Source: an uncultured Clostridia bacterium (lineage in GTDB: Bacteria; Bacillota; Clostridia; Christensenellales; UBA1242). From it: 42,555 nucleotides of DNA. The DNA lies in the NCBI GenBank assembly GCA_944383405.1, contig CALWPL010000009.1, positions 1 through 42,555 on the forward strand, written 5' to 3'. Of the stretch, positions 1-7,631 are shown piece by piece. Each line of letters opens with the position of its first letter. Position 1 is the stretch's first letter. The notes below the pieces were generated by a model that saw nothing but the letters and a program-made list of their open reading frames with translations, did not search any database and was not told the origin of the DNA. Both the position numbers and the translations under genes were made by a program.

Positions 1-114
1 GTTTTAGATGACTTTTTAAAAAACAAGATTTTTTATCAAAAACTTTCTATTTTCGTTGTAAATTTGCGTTCTTTTTGATAAACTAAATTGACAACAAATT
101 GGTATCCGAACATC
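1..114. other. AT-rich edge region with a long inverted repeat
   Basis: No gene can be supported in this edge fragment. It holds an 11-base perfect inverted repeat, TTTATCAAAAA at 32-42 and TTTTTGATAAA at 72-82. With a loop of about 29 bases it could be a weak stem or chance in such AT-rich DNA. It lies just downstream of the terminator of the leftward tRNA transcript. Confidence 0.4.
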
Positions 115-142
115 AAAAAAACCCTTATAAATAAAGGGTTTT
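115..142 (-). terminator. Rho-independent terminator of the tRNA-Thr transcript
   Basis: Read on the minus strand, AAAACCCTT (142-134) pairs with AAGGGTTTT (126-118) around a 7-base loop and is followed by a run of U (bases 121-115). It lies 4 bases beyond the CCA end of the tRNA. Confidence 0.85.
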
Positions 143-145
143 AAG

Positions 146-221
146 TGGAGCTGATGAACGGTTACGATCCGTCTACCTCTTCCTTACCAAGGAAGTGCTC
201 TACCGATTGAGCTACATCAGC
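146..221 (-). tRNA. tRNA-Thr (anticodon GGT), CCA encoded, unusual T-loop
   Basis: The minus strand folds into a complete 76-nt cloverleaf. The acceptor stem GCTGATG pairs with CATCAGC, followed by T and an encoded CCA. The D stem is GCTC/GAGC with GG in the loop. The anticodon stem CTTCC/GGAAG holds loop TTGGTAA, giving anticodon GGT for threonine codon ACC (and ACT by wobble). The T stem is GACGG/CCGTT, closed by a G-T wobble. The T-loop reads ATCGTAA where nearly all tRNAs have TTCRANN: bases 54 and 58 are swapped (A54/T58 instead of T54/A58), which could preserve a reversed pair but is atypical. Stems are otherwise intact, and a promoter and terminator flank it, so it is probably functional. 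Confidence 0.9.
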
Positions 222-260
222 ATATTCAATTTTTTAGGTTAATTTTTATGGTAAAACCGT

Positions 261-301
261 ATCTTACCAAGGCGGTGCACTACCGACTGTGCTACATTAG
301 C
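261..301 (-). pseudogene. tRNA-Thr-like 5' half (copy nearest the intact gene)
   Basis: The minus strand matches the 5' half of the neighbouring tRNA-Thr: acceptor strand GCTAATG, then a D arm whose stem is GCAC/GTGC, then the anticodon loop TTGGTAA. The 3' half (variable loop, T arm, 3' acceptor strand) is absent and replaced by AT-rich DNA. The D stem differs from the intact gene (GCTC/GAGC) but stays perfectly paired. The anticodon stem is broken. A downstream TTTACCA (about 256-250) could pair with the TGGTAA of the loop. It is co-oriented with the intact tRNA and within the same predicted transcript. It may be a decayed tandem duplicate or a retained RNA element. Confidence 0.65.
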
Positions 302-360
302 ATATTTAGTTTTTGAATAAAATTTTGTTGTTTTTTAAGTGGTAAAATTTGCCATTTTTT

Positions 361-401
361 ATCTTACCAAGGCTGTGCGCTACCTGCTGCGCCACATAAG
401 C
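361..401 (-). pseudogene. tRNA-Thr-like 5' half (promoter-proximal copy)
   Basis: A second 5'-half copy on the minus strand: acceptor strand GCTTATG, D stem GCGC/GCGC (again fully paired although changed on both sides), GG in the D loop, and loop TTGGTAA, after which tRNA similarity stops. As in the other copy, the loop is followed by GAT and, further on, by TTTTACCA (about 350-343) that could pair with the loop's TGGTAA. It is the first element after the promoter at 478-451. Confidence 0.65.
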
Positions 402-450
402 ACGAACTAAATGTTTGACAATTTTTTGATGTTTTAAAGTATAAAAATAT

Positions 451-478
451 TTTATAAAAATATTACTAGAACTGTCAA
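451..478 (-). promoter_or_regulatory. Promoter for the leftward half-tRNA/tRNA-Thr transcript
   Basis: On the minus strand there is a consensus -35 TTGACA (478-473), a 16-base spacer and -10 TATAAA (456-451). Transcription would begin near 445, about 45 bases before the first tRNA-like half, and run through both halves and the intact tRNA to the terminator at 142-115. Confidence 0.7.
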
Positions 479-513
479 GTATATTTTTTATTTAAATTTT
501 GTATTGGCAAAAT

Positions 514-544
514 AAAAAAATACTCTATTTTTGAGTATTTTTTT
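514..544. terminator. Bidirectional terminator-like hairpin
   Basis: TACTC (521-525) pairs with GAGTA (533-537), extended by flanking A7 (514-520) against T7 (538-544), so it has a U-run in both directions. It isolates the leftward tRNA transcript from the rightward genes. Confidence 0.55.
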
Positions 545-993
545 ATTTGTAAATGAAATTTACAATTTGTTTTTTATTTTATATTTAAAAAAGTATAAGG
601 AAATAAACGGCAACATAAAGCATTCTATTCCTTTAATCTTAAAATTGAACATGTATTACAGTTCAATTATCATGCATTATTTTACAAGAATAAAAAAAAG
701 TTGTCAACTATTTTTTTAAAAAATTTTTTATTTTTTTAAAAAAATTTTTAAAAATATAAAAAACTAGAAATATTTAAATTTAATTTGTTTGCACATAATA
801 AACTATGAAGAAAAATATTTCAGATAAAAATAGTTTAAAAGAGCATTGAACTTTTTATACTTTTAAATAATTTAGCAAAGAAAGATGTAAGAATACATAA
901 ACTTTTTTTAGTAGAATTTGAGGTTAATCGAACTTATTTTTTATTTATAGTTTTAATCTACTAACATTATTTAATTAAAATACTAATATTTTA

Positions 994-1022
994 TTGCTTA
1001 AATTGTTAAAATTTTATAAAAT
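994..1022 (+). promoter_or_regulatory. Weak candidate promoter for the surface-protein operon
   Basis: TTGCTT (994-999), a 17-base spacer and TAAAAT (1017-1022) lie just ahead of the ribosome site of the gene at 1048. The match is imperfect and the background very AT-rich. Confidence 0.35.
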
Positions 1023-1047
1023 ATTAATTAATTAGGAAGGGTTTGTT

Positions 1048-2862
1048 ATGGGAAAAATCAAAAGACAAATAACGAAAAATATTATTTTTTGCATTTTAAT
1101 AGGAATGCTTATAATTATTTCCTTATTTTTAATTCATGATACGAGCAAAAAAATGCAAGTAGATGTTGATTTTAATAATGCTTTACAACAATCGGTTTTT
1201 GTTTATGAAAATAACAATGAATATCTATCTAAGGAGAACTCAAACACTATTTCTAGTGAAAATTTATCAAGTGTTGTAAATATAGAGAATGTGTCAATGG
1301 GATTTAGTGAAAAAAAACTATTGACAGGTTCTTCTTTTGGAGCAAACAAAACAGATACAGAAAGAGTTAATTTAGTAGACACAGAAAATGATGAGAAAGT
1401 TAGGTTAAGAGAAATAACGACAAATTCAAACAAACAAATAAGTAAGGACAAATTAATAATTAAAGAGGAAGACAATAACTATGTTTTTAATGGGTTAACT
1501 CAGTATTTTGTCAAGTCGAGTTCAAACCCAAATGGCGCTCTTTGGGGTGTTGATGAAAATATTATGATTGTACAGGGCGATGGCAAAATTAATGCAGGGG
1601 TTTATAAAGTAGGAATAAGTTTGAAAGAAGGATACGAGTGGGATGATGGTACTACCGACAAACTTGAATTTACTTTTGAAATCAAAAAAGCAGATTATGT
1701 ATTAGATGGGGTTGAACTCCCTGATAAAACATTTAGATATGATGGTAAGGCAAAGGGGCTTGATATATCAAACTTAAATTTATTGACAAAACAAGGAATA
1801 AATGTCAAATGGGATAATGGTAGATATAGAAGTGAGCCGGGTGTTTATAACATAACAGCAACGCTAGTTGGGAATCAAAACTATAATGAACTACCAAAAC
1901 TAGAAGGCATATTAACTATTAATCCTGTTAGTATGAAACTAGAAAATGAAAACTTTATTACTTCTGTTCAGATTAACTGTTTAAATACATCACAAGGTTT
2001 TATTGAAGCGGGTAGTATCCTTTCTATTTCAGAACTACAAGAACAAGAAAGTTTACTTTTTACAACACAGGGGTTGTTTGAAAGATATGTTGGAAATAAC
2101 GAAGAAGTGATAATTTCTTATGAAATAAATCTCCTAAAGGATGGGCAAGAAGCAAAAACTCAAGGGGCACTACAAGTTAGATTTTTAATGCCTGAGAATA
2201 TTAAAAATAGAAATTTTAGAATCTTACACATTCACGAAGAAGATTTATATAACGAAGTAGAGGAAGTTGATTATGTTATTGATGGAGATTATCTTGTTTT
2301 TGATGTAAATAACTTATCTGAATTTGTTTTTATAGGTAAGATTGATAGTGGGTTTCCTTTGTGGGCAACAATAACCATTTCTTCAATCGCAGGGTTGTTG
2401 TTATTGACTATTATTTTATACTATATTTCGTATTCGGTTTGGAAGAAAAAGGGAAAGACAGCGATACAAGATATTGTACCTATGTTTAGAAAAACAAATA
2501 AGCGTATAGCGAAAACAGAATACAACGATGTTGAAATTAGAAATATGCAAAAACAGGCTCTTATTGAGAAAGAAACGCAAGAGAGAATAAAACAGCAGTT
2601 AGAAGTTGAGGGAGAAGAAAATGAGACTACAAAAACTACGCCTATTGAAAATACAGATATAAATGATAAGAGTTCTAAGACAACACCAAAAACAAGAAAA
2701 AAGAGAGTAAAATCTAGAATTAAAAAGACAAGCAAAAAAAGTGCTACACTAGAAACTAAAACTGACAAGAAAAAGAAATCAGCAAGTAAAAAGAAATCAG
2801 CAAGTAAAAAAAATTCTACAACAAAAAAGAAACAGACTTCAAAAGAAAGTAAAAAGGCATAA
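1048..2862 (+). CDS. Membrane-anchored surface protein, MBG/YDG-like ectodomain and Lys-rich tail
   Basis: A 604-residue protein with an N-terminal hydrophobic helix (about 11-29) and a second helix (about 437-461) followed by KKKGK, so residues 30-436 should be outside the cell. Residues about 155-300 resemble MBG/YDG-type repeats seen in large Firmicutes surface proteins, with motifs such as FRYDGKAKGLDI and YNITATLVGNQNYN. Residues about 310-430 resemble the domain that often precedes the C-terminal anchor of such proteins. The cytoplasmic tail (463-604) has a charged, possibly coiled segment (about 490-520) and ends in Lys/Ser/Thr-rich repeats like KKKSASKKKSASKK, similar in character to histone-H1-like tails. 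Start supported by AGGAAGGG at 1034-1041. The 81-base gap to the next gene suggests an operon. The function is unknown: adhesion or assembly partner is inference. Confidence 0.85.
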   Translation: MGKIKRQITKNIIFCILIGMLIIISLFLIHDTSKKMQVDVDFNNALQQSVFVYENNNEYLSKENSNTISSENLSSVVNIENVSMGFSEKKLLTGSSFGANKTDTERVNLVDTENDEKVRLREITTNSNKQISKDKLIIKEEDNNYVFNGLTQYFVKSSSNPNGALWGVDENIMIVQGDGKINAGVYKVGISLKEGYEWDDGTTDKLEFTFEIKKADYVLDGVELPDKTFRYDGKAKGLDISNLNLLTKQGINVKWDNGRYRSEPGVYNITATLVGNQNYNELPKLEGILTINPVSMKLENENFITSVQINCLNTSQGFIEAGSILSISELQEQESLLFTTQGLFERYVGNNEEVIISYEINLLKDGQEAKTQGALQVRFLMPENIKNRNFRILHIHEEDLYNEVEEVDYVIDGDYLVFDVNNLSEFVFIGKIDSGFPLWATITISSIAGLLLLTIILYYISYSVWKKKGKTAIQDIVPMFRKTNKRIAKTEYNDVEIRNMQKQALIEKETQERIKQQLEVEGEENETTKTTPIENTDINDKSSKTTPKTRKKRVKSRIKKTSKKSATLETKTDKKKKSASKKKSASKKNSTTKKKQTSKESKKA

Positions 2863-2943
2863 ACTATAAGAAAAATTAATATTATAAAATTTTATTAATT
2901 TAACTAATTTGTAATGTAAACAATAAAAAGGAGAAGGTAAAAT

Positions 2944-4575
2944 ATGAAAAACATAAAGAAATTTATAGTTTTTAGTTTAATTCTTTTATGTGTTATATTT
3001 TTTGCTCCTAAAATGCAAGTTTTACAAGCAAATGCTAACGATACTTTGCCTTCAACTGTAACTGAAACAACATATAATTATACTTTTAATTTAGATTTAG
3101 CAACTTTTGACGCTTTGTGTGCGTTGGAACATGAAATTTGTGGAAACCTTGATTTAAGTGGGAAAAGGGCTTTTTATAAAGATTTTTTTAGCACACAATA
3201 TAAATCTGCACAACCGACTAGTCAAGAAGGTATAAGAATAAAACAAGATTTGGAGAAAGGTATTCTTAATTTGTGTACGGGAGAAAATGCTGAATATGAG
3301 TGTTTAAGGAATGTTTCTCAAATTACTCAAATAGATGGGTTAAAAAATATAGAGTTTAGCGGTATTACTAAGTTAATTTTAGATAACCAATCAATAAATA
3401 ATATAAATCAAGATGATTTATCATCTTTTACAGATTTAACTAGTTTATCAATTAATAATAATGATTTAAGAGAAATTGAATTAAGTAGCGAAACAAAATC
3501 AAAATTATCTTGTTTAAGTTTAAGGAATAATCTACTTTCAGAAATAGATTTGAGAAATTTGGCAAGTGGAGCAAGGGTAGATTTAGCAAATAATTTGCTA
3601 GAAGATTTCAACGACATCTATCTTTCGGGGACATTGAATCATTTGGATTTAAGTTTTAATAATTTGACCGAAATTACAAATATTACTGGTATTGCAAGCA
3701 TTGTTGGGTGTACACCTGTTTTGTTGGTACAAGGACTAAACAAAGACCTTGCAGCAGGAGATAAAATAATTTTAGTTAATGATGGATATGTTAGTAACTT
3801 GCGTGGAGTTCTTGCATATAGTAGTCAAAGTGAATTTACTGGTCAAATTTTTTCCACAAATGGAGAACAAATTGTTGAAAGTTTAATAATGCCTGCTGGG
3901 AAAATTAGTTTAAATTTTTCGTATACTAATGCAGATTCTTCTTTATCAAAAGAAGATTTGGCTTTGTTGCAACAGAAAAGAGAATTTAACTTTGCACTTC
4001 CTAGCCCAAGATGTGTTGCTACTTCAAATGGCAAAGAAATTGCTCAATTTGAGCAAAGTGAAAGTATGAATTTTAAGTTTAACATTGATATAGACTCGGA
4101 CATAGCAAATTATGAAGATATAATATCAAATGCAAGCCTTTATGCAGGGCTTAGCGGAGAAGAAGAATTAATAGATTCAATTATTATTGAAGAGAATGGA
4201 AGTTACAATATAGTGTCTTATATTATGTTTGATGGGATAAGAAGTGAAACTTTTAGTGCATGGGTAAACAAAACGAGTGGAGTACCAGGAGCACTCATAA
4301 TTGTTATTATATCAGGAATACTAGTTGTTGCCATATGTGCAATTTATTTAGTAAGATGGTTTAGAAACGGGGGAGTGATTGCTCCGTTATCTGATAGAGA
4401 AATTTATGAATTAAATAGAAGCAAAAAGGCAAGGGATAGTGGGACTAGGTATGAATATTCTTATGAAAAAAATCAAGACAATAAAGAGTCTGATGATGTT
4501 GTCGATTTGAGTCAAGGTAGTTTAGTGCAAGACTCTGAAGAAGAAAATTTTAAGGAAGAAAGCGATAATGAATAA
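2944..4575 (+). CDS. Leucine-rich-repeat surface protein with acidic cytoplasmic tail
   Basis: A 543-residue protein. The N-terminus has a basic start and a hydrophobic core ending near LQANA, consistent with a signal peptide cleaved around residue 31-33. Residues about 135-245 carry leucine-rich repeats with pieces such as LTSLSINNNDLREI, LSCLSLRNNLLSEI and LNHLDLSFNNLTEI. A transmembrane helix (about 449-471) follows, then a short basic stop and a strongly acidic tail (about 490-543, many Asp and Glu). LRR ectodomains usually mediate protein binding. The topology mirrors the upstream protein, but the tail carries the opposite charge. A strong ribosome site, AAGGAGAAGG (2929-2937), supports the start. 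Its last 8 bases overlap the next gene, implying translational coupling. The ligand is unknown. Confidence 0.85.
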   Translation: MKNIKKFIVFSLILLCVIFFAPKMQVLQANANDTLPSTVTETTYNYTFNLDLATFDALCALEHEICGNLDLSGKRAFYKDFFSTQYKSAQPTSQEGIRIKQDLEKGILNLCTGENAEYECLRNVSQITQIDGLKNIEFSGITKLILDNQSINNINQDDLSSFTDLTSLSINNNDLREIELSSETKSKLSCLSLRNNLLSEIDLRNLASGARVDLANNLLEDFNDIYLSGTLNHLDLSFNNLTEITNITGIASIVGCTPVLLVQGLNKDLAAGDKIILVNDGYVSNLRGVLAYSSQSEFTGQIFSTNGEQIVESLIMPAGKISLNFSYTNADSSLSKEDLALLQQKREFNFALPSPRCVATSNGKEIAQFEQSESMNFKFNIDIDSDIANYEDIISNASLYAGLSGEEELIDSIIIEENGSYNIVSYIMFDGIRSETFSAWVNKTSGVPGALIIVIISGILVVAICAIYLVRWFRNGGVIAPLSDREIYELNRSKKARDSGTRYEYSYEKNQDNKESDDVVDLSQGSLVQDSEEENFKEESDNE

Positions 4576-5371
4576 AAATGCAAGTAGGGTAGTCATTGTT
4601 ACAGGAGCGTCAAGCGGTATAGGTAGAGAAATAGCAAAATATTTTGCAAATAAAGGGGATAAGGTCTACGGATTAGCAAGAAGGCTGTTTGATGACGAAA
4701 AAATAGTTTCTATTCAATGCGATGTTACAAGTAAGGAACAGGTAAGAATTGCGATACAACAAATTGTGGATAAAGAAAAAAGAATAGATGTTTTGATTAA
4801 TAATGCTGGTTGTGGAGTTTCAGGAAGCATTGAAAATTGTGATATAGATGATATTAAAGACATGTTTAATGTTAACTTTTTTGGTGCCGTAAATGTAACT
4901 CAGGAAGTGCTAGGAATTATGAGAGAACAAAAAGGTGGAAAAATAATTAATACTAGTTCGGTTGCGAGTATTATTCCTATTCCTTTTCAGAGTTATTATA
5001 GTGCGACGAAGGCAAGTCTTGATATCTGGGCAAAGGCACTAAGAATGGAAATTAAACTATTTAATATACAAGTCTGCAACATTTTAGTAGGGGATACTAA
5101 GTCGAATTTTACTCTATCAAGAAAGAAGTCAAACAATGATAAAGGTACTCCTTATGAAAGCATAGTTGAAAAATCTATTTCAAAAATGGAAAAAGACGAG
5201 CAAAATGGTAAAGACCCAATAACTGTGGCAAAGGTTATGTACAAGGTTTCCCGTAAGAAAAAATTACCACCAACTAAAACTGTTGGTGGAATGTATAAAT
5301 TAATTTTAATTTTGGAAAAATTTTTACCGCAAAAATTAATGTTGTTTATTGTTTCAAAATTATACTCGTAA
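4568..5371 (+). CDS. Short-chain dehydrogenase/reductase (SDR)
   Basis: A 267-residue classical SDR: a cytoplasmic NAD(P)-dependent oxidoreductase with a Rossmann fold. The cofactor motif TGASSGIG is at 12-19, NNAG at 78-81, the conserved Asn at N103, and the catalytic Ser, Tyr and Lys are S131, Y144 and K148 (YSATK). Arg38/Arg39 after the second strand hints at NADP preference, which is inference. The C-terminal 30 residues are hydrophobic and could form a lid or associate with membrane. The start overlaps the stop of the LRR gene by 8 bases, with AAGGAAG about 10 bases upstream, so it is translated from the same message as the surface proteins. The substrate cannot be read from the sequence; coupling to envelope or lipid metabolism is only suggested by position. 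Confidence 0.9.
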   Translation: MNKNASRVVIVTGASSGIGREIAKYFANKGDKVYGLARRLFDDEKIVSIQCDVTSKEQVRIAIQQIVDKEKRIDVLINNAGCGVSGSIENCDIDDIKDMFNVNFFGAVNVTQEVLGIMREQKGGKIINTSSVASIIPIPFQSYYSATKASLDIWAKALRMEIKLFNIQVCNILVGDTKSNFTLSRKKSNNDKGTPYESIVEKSISKMEKDEQNGKDPITVAKVMYKVSRKKKLPPTKTVGGMYKLILILEKFLPQKLMLFIVSKLYS

Positions 5372-5376
5372 AGGTG

Positions 5377-5418
5377 TTGTTATAATTAAAAATTTTTTAA
5401 TTAATAAAATTATAACAA
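5377..5418. terminator. Stem-loop between convergent genes
   Basis: TTGTTATAATT (5377-5387) and AATTATAACAA (5408-5418) form a perfect 11-base inverted repeat exactly between two convergent stop codons. There is no long T-run, but the AT-rich loop and symmetry suit a bidirectional terminator. Confidence 0.55.
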
Positions 5419-6990
5419 TTATAAAGTTTGTTGCAAATACTCATTGTAGGTTATATATCTATCAAGAGTTTTTGTTTTGTCTATTTTTATTATTCTGTTT
5501 GCAACGGTTTGCGTAAGTTCTTGGTCGCTTGAAGCAAAAAGTAAAATACCTTTAAAATTTATCATTCCTTTATTAAGGGCGGTAATGCTTTCTAGGTCAA
5601 GGTGATTTGTTGGTTCATCGAGAATAATTGCATTTCCTTGCTCTAACATTATTTTTGACAACATACATCTTACTTTTTCGCCGCCACTTAAAACATTTGC
5701 AGGTTTCAAGGCTTCTTCGCCAGAAAATAACATTCTACCTAGCCAACTTCGTAAGAAAGTTTCGTCTTTTTCCTTAGAAAATTGACCAAGCCAATTTGTA
5801 AGAGATAGATTTGTATTAAACATTTCATTGTATTCTTTTGGAAGGTAAGAGTAAGTTATAGTTTTTCCCCAGGAAAAAGAACCTGTGTAATCTGTATCTA
5901 AGCCAGCAATTATGTTAAATAAGGCAGAAATATTATTTACATTATCTGATAAAAATGCGATTTTATCATCCTTATTTACAACAAAACTGACATTTTCAAA
6001 AAAACCTTTTTTTGTTAAGTCTTTGACGATTAATATATCATTTCCAATTTGTCTTTCATAATTAAATGCAATATATGGATATTTTCGTGAAGAAGGCTTT
6101 ATATCTTCAATAGTGAGTTTTTCAAGTTCTTTTTTTCTACTGGTGGCTTGTCTACTTTTACTTGCGTTGGCTGCAAATCGTGCGATAAAGTCCTGAAGTT
6201 CTTTTGCTCTCGCTTCTGCTTTTTTATTTGCTTCTTTTTGTTGTCTTAAAATAAGTTGGCTTGTTTCATACCAAAAATCGTAGTTGCCAACATATATTGA
6301 TATTTTCCCATAATCGACATCACAAATATGTGTACAAACTTTGTTTAAAAAGTGTCTATTGTGGGAGACGGTTATAACTGTTTTTTCGTAGTTTAACAAA
6401 AAATTTTCTAACCATGAAATTGTCTTAATATCAAGATTATTTGTAGGTTCGTCAAGAAGCAAAATGTCAGGGGAGTCAAACAAGGCTTGTGCTAGTAATA
6501 CTTTTACCTTTAATTTACTATCTAAATCTTTCATAAGTGTTTGAAAAAATTTACTATCAATTCCAATGTCAGATAATAAAGTTTCTGCATTTCCTTCTGC
6601 TTCCCAACCACCAAGGTCTGCAAATTCTTGTTCTAACTCTCCTGCAAGGATGCCGTCTTCTTCACTAAAATCTTCTTTTGCGTATAGTGCATCTTTTTTG
6701 TCCCATATTTCCATTAATCGTTTATGACCAAGTAAAACAGTTCTTAGTACTGTTTCATTATCATAAGCATTTTGATTTTGTTGTAAAACTGACATCCTTT
6801 CATTTTTATCTAAAATTATTTCGCCTTTACTAGGCTCAATTTCCCCAGATAACAGTTTTAAAAAGGTCGATTTGCCAGCCCCATTTGCACCTATTACACC
6901 ATAACAATTACCTTTTGTAAACTTTAAATTTACATCACTAAATAATTTTCTATTTCCAAAATTAAGTGAAACATTAATAACTTGTAACAT
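5419..6990 (-). CDS. ABC-F family ATPase, YkpA/YbiT type
   Basis: A 523-residue soluble protein with two ABC ATPase halves and no membrane helices, as in ABC-F proteins that bind the ribosomal E site. The first half has Walker A GANGAGKST (34-42) and Walker B LLLDEPTNNLD, but the signature is degenerate (LDSKLKVKV where LSGGx is expected). The linker (about 245-300) is charged and includes the ANASKSRQATSRKKELE segment typical of the YkpA/YbiT subgroup. In the second half the Walker A position reads FLSDNVNNISALF, lacking the Gly-Lys-Ser core, while VLSGGEKVRCML and ILDEPTNHLD are intact. Weak second P-loops also occur in relatives of this subgroup, so this need not mean inactivation. A ribosome site AAAGGAA and a good promoter at 7043-7015 precede it. 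It is monocistronic. Confidence 0.93.
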   Translation of the reverse strand: MLQVINVSLNFGNRKLFSDVNLKFTKGNCYGVIGANGAGKSTFLKLLSGEIEPSKGEIILDKNERMSVLQQNQNAYDNETVLRTVLLGHKRLMEIWDKKDALYAKEDFSEEDGILAGELEQEFADLGGWEAEGNAETLLSDIGIDSKFFQTLMKDLDSKLKVKVLLAQALFDSPDILLLDEPTNNLDIKTISWLENFLLNYEKTVITVSHNRHFLNKVCTHICDVDYGKISIYVGNYDFWYETSQLILRQQKEANKKAEARAKELQDFIARFAANASKSRQATSRKKELEKLTIEDIKPSSRKYPYIAFNYERQIGNDILIVKDLTKKGFFENVSFVVNKDDKIAFLSDNVNNISALFNIIAGLDTDYTGSFSWGKTITYSYLPKEYNEMFNTNLSLTNWLGQFSKEKDETFLRSWLGRMLFSGEEALKPANVLSGGEKVRCMLSKIMLEQGNAIILDEPTNHLDLESITALNKGMINFKGILLFASSDQELTQTVANRIIKIDKTKTLDRYITYNEYLQQTL

Positions 6991-7014
6991 ATAAAATTTT
7001 CCTTTTACTAAGAG

Positions 7015-7043
7015 ATATTACATGAAAAATAAGATTAAGTCAA
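7015..7043 (-). promoter_or_regulatory. Promoter of the ABC-F gene
   Basis: On the minus strand: TTGACT (7043-7038), a 17-base spacer and TAATAT (7020-7015), about 25 bases before the start codon. Confidence 0.7.
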
Positions 7044-7051
7044 TTTATTAA

Positions 7052-7065
7052 TTACTTTAAAGTAA
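7052..7065. promoter_or_regulatory. 14-base perfect palindrome upstream of the ABC-F promoter
   Basis: TTACTTTAAAGTAA is a perfect palindrome 8 bases upstream of the -35 box. It could be an operator or activator site, but AT-rich palindromes are easy to find by chance here. Confidence 0.25.
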
Positions 7066-7237
7066 GTTTTGGTTAAATAATTTTTAAGTTTTTTATATTA
7101 AATTAATTTTTAAAATTAAAAAGATTTGTTATATTTGAAAATATAAAATAAACTTATTACTGCCTTTTAAAATGTTTATTATAATTTTTGTTTTAATTAA
7201 AAAAGAAATAGCAAACTCTATCAATTTTGAAACTAGC

Positions 7238-7267
7238 AAAATCTAATTTAAATGGATTAGGTTTTTT
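7238..7267 (+). terminator. Orphan rightward terminator-like hairpin
   Basis: AAAATCTAAT (7238-7247) pairs with ATTAGGTTTT (7256-7265, one G-U), followed by T-rich sequence. No rightward gene ends nearby, so it may close an unseen small RNA or attenuate transcription into the wHTH gene. Confidence 0.45.
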
Positions 7268-7303
7268 ATTTTTCATTTTTTTAAAAAATTGTATATGTAA
7301 GGT

Positions 7304-7333
7304 TTGTTTTTGTCCCATGTTTTATTTTATAAT
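7304..7333 (+). promoter_or_regulatory. Candidate promoter of the wHTH/GIY-YIG/FtsZ-like cassette
   Basis: TTGTTT (7304-7309), an 18-base spacer and a perfect TATAAT (7328-7333) lie just before the ribosome site of the wHTH gene. The 5' leader would be only about 12 bases. The -35 match is poor. Confidence 0.4.
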
Positions 7334-7351
7334 ATAAGTAGAGGAGCAAAT

Positions 7352-7600
7352 ATGAATAAGCACAAAAAACTAATAATTTTGTATGTTTATGATGCGTTAA
7401 AATATGGAAGCTCAGAAAATTACCTATTGCATCAAACATCAATAGCAAAACAAATAAGCCAATATTGTGGAATATCTTGCGATAGGAAAACAGTTGCGCG
7501 CAATATTAAATATCTTCGTGAATATGGCTGTGAGATAATAACTGTTAAAGGAAAAGGATGTTATATGAAATCTTATCCACATAAAAATTTAAGAAATTAA
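7352..7600 (+). CDS. Small winged-helix DNA-binding regulator
   Basis: An 82-residue basic protein that looks like an isolated winged helix-turn-helix domain. Residues 6-70 resemble the N-terminal DNA-binding part of WYL-domain and DeoR-like regulators: LLHQTSIAKQISQYCGISC then DRKTVARNIKYLREYG (recognition helix) and a wing, ITVKGKGCYM. No ligand domain follows. The start at 7352 is preferred because GAGGAG sits at 7341-7346; an upstream in-frame TTG at 7304 lies inside the candidate promoter. It is the first gene of a co-directional cassette, 31 bases before the nuclease-like gene, so it may control that cassette. Regulation of its own operon is inference. Confidence 0.8.
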   Translation: MNKHKKLIILYVYDALKYGSSENYLLHQTSIAKQISQYCGISCDRKTVARNIKYLREYGCEIITVKGKGCYMKSYPHKNLRN

Positions 7601-7631
7601 AACATAAATTCAAAGATAAAGGAAGGTTGTT

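Larger units (their letters stand above)
479..1047. other. AT-rich intergenic region, no supported gene
   Basis: About 570 bases with long A and T runs (notably 700-760). A short open frame at 531-719 has no ribosome site and its start lies inside a terminator-like hairpin, so it is not called. The region holds that hairpin (514-544) and a weak promoter for the gene at 1048. Nothing else is recognisable. Confidence 0.6.
6991..7351. other. Non-coding spacer before the nuclease/FtsZ-like cassette
   Basis: It contains the leftward promoter of the ABC-F gene (7043-7015), a 14-base palindrome beside it, a rightward terminator-like hairpin at 7238-7267 with no gene ahead of it, and a candidate promoter for the wHTH gene. 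The rest is featureless AT-rich sequence. Confidence 0.6.

Noticed and set aside
411..445. Rightward promoter TTGACA ... TATAAA
   Set aside because: The spacer is 19 bases and it would lead only into the hairpin at 514-544; no gene follows.
531..719. 62-codon rightward open frame
   Set aside because: Its start lies inside a terminator-like hairpin, there is no ribosome site, and composition is that of AT-rich spacer.
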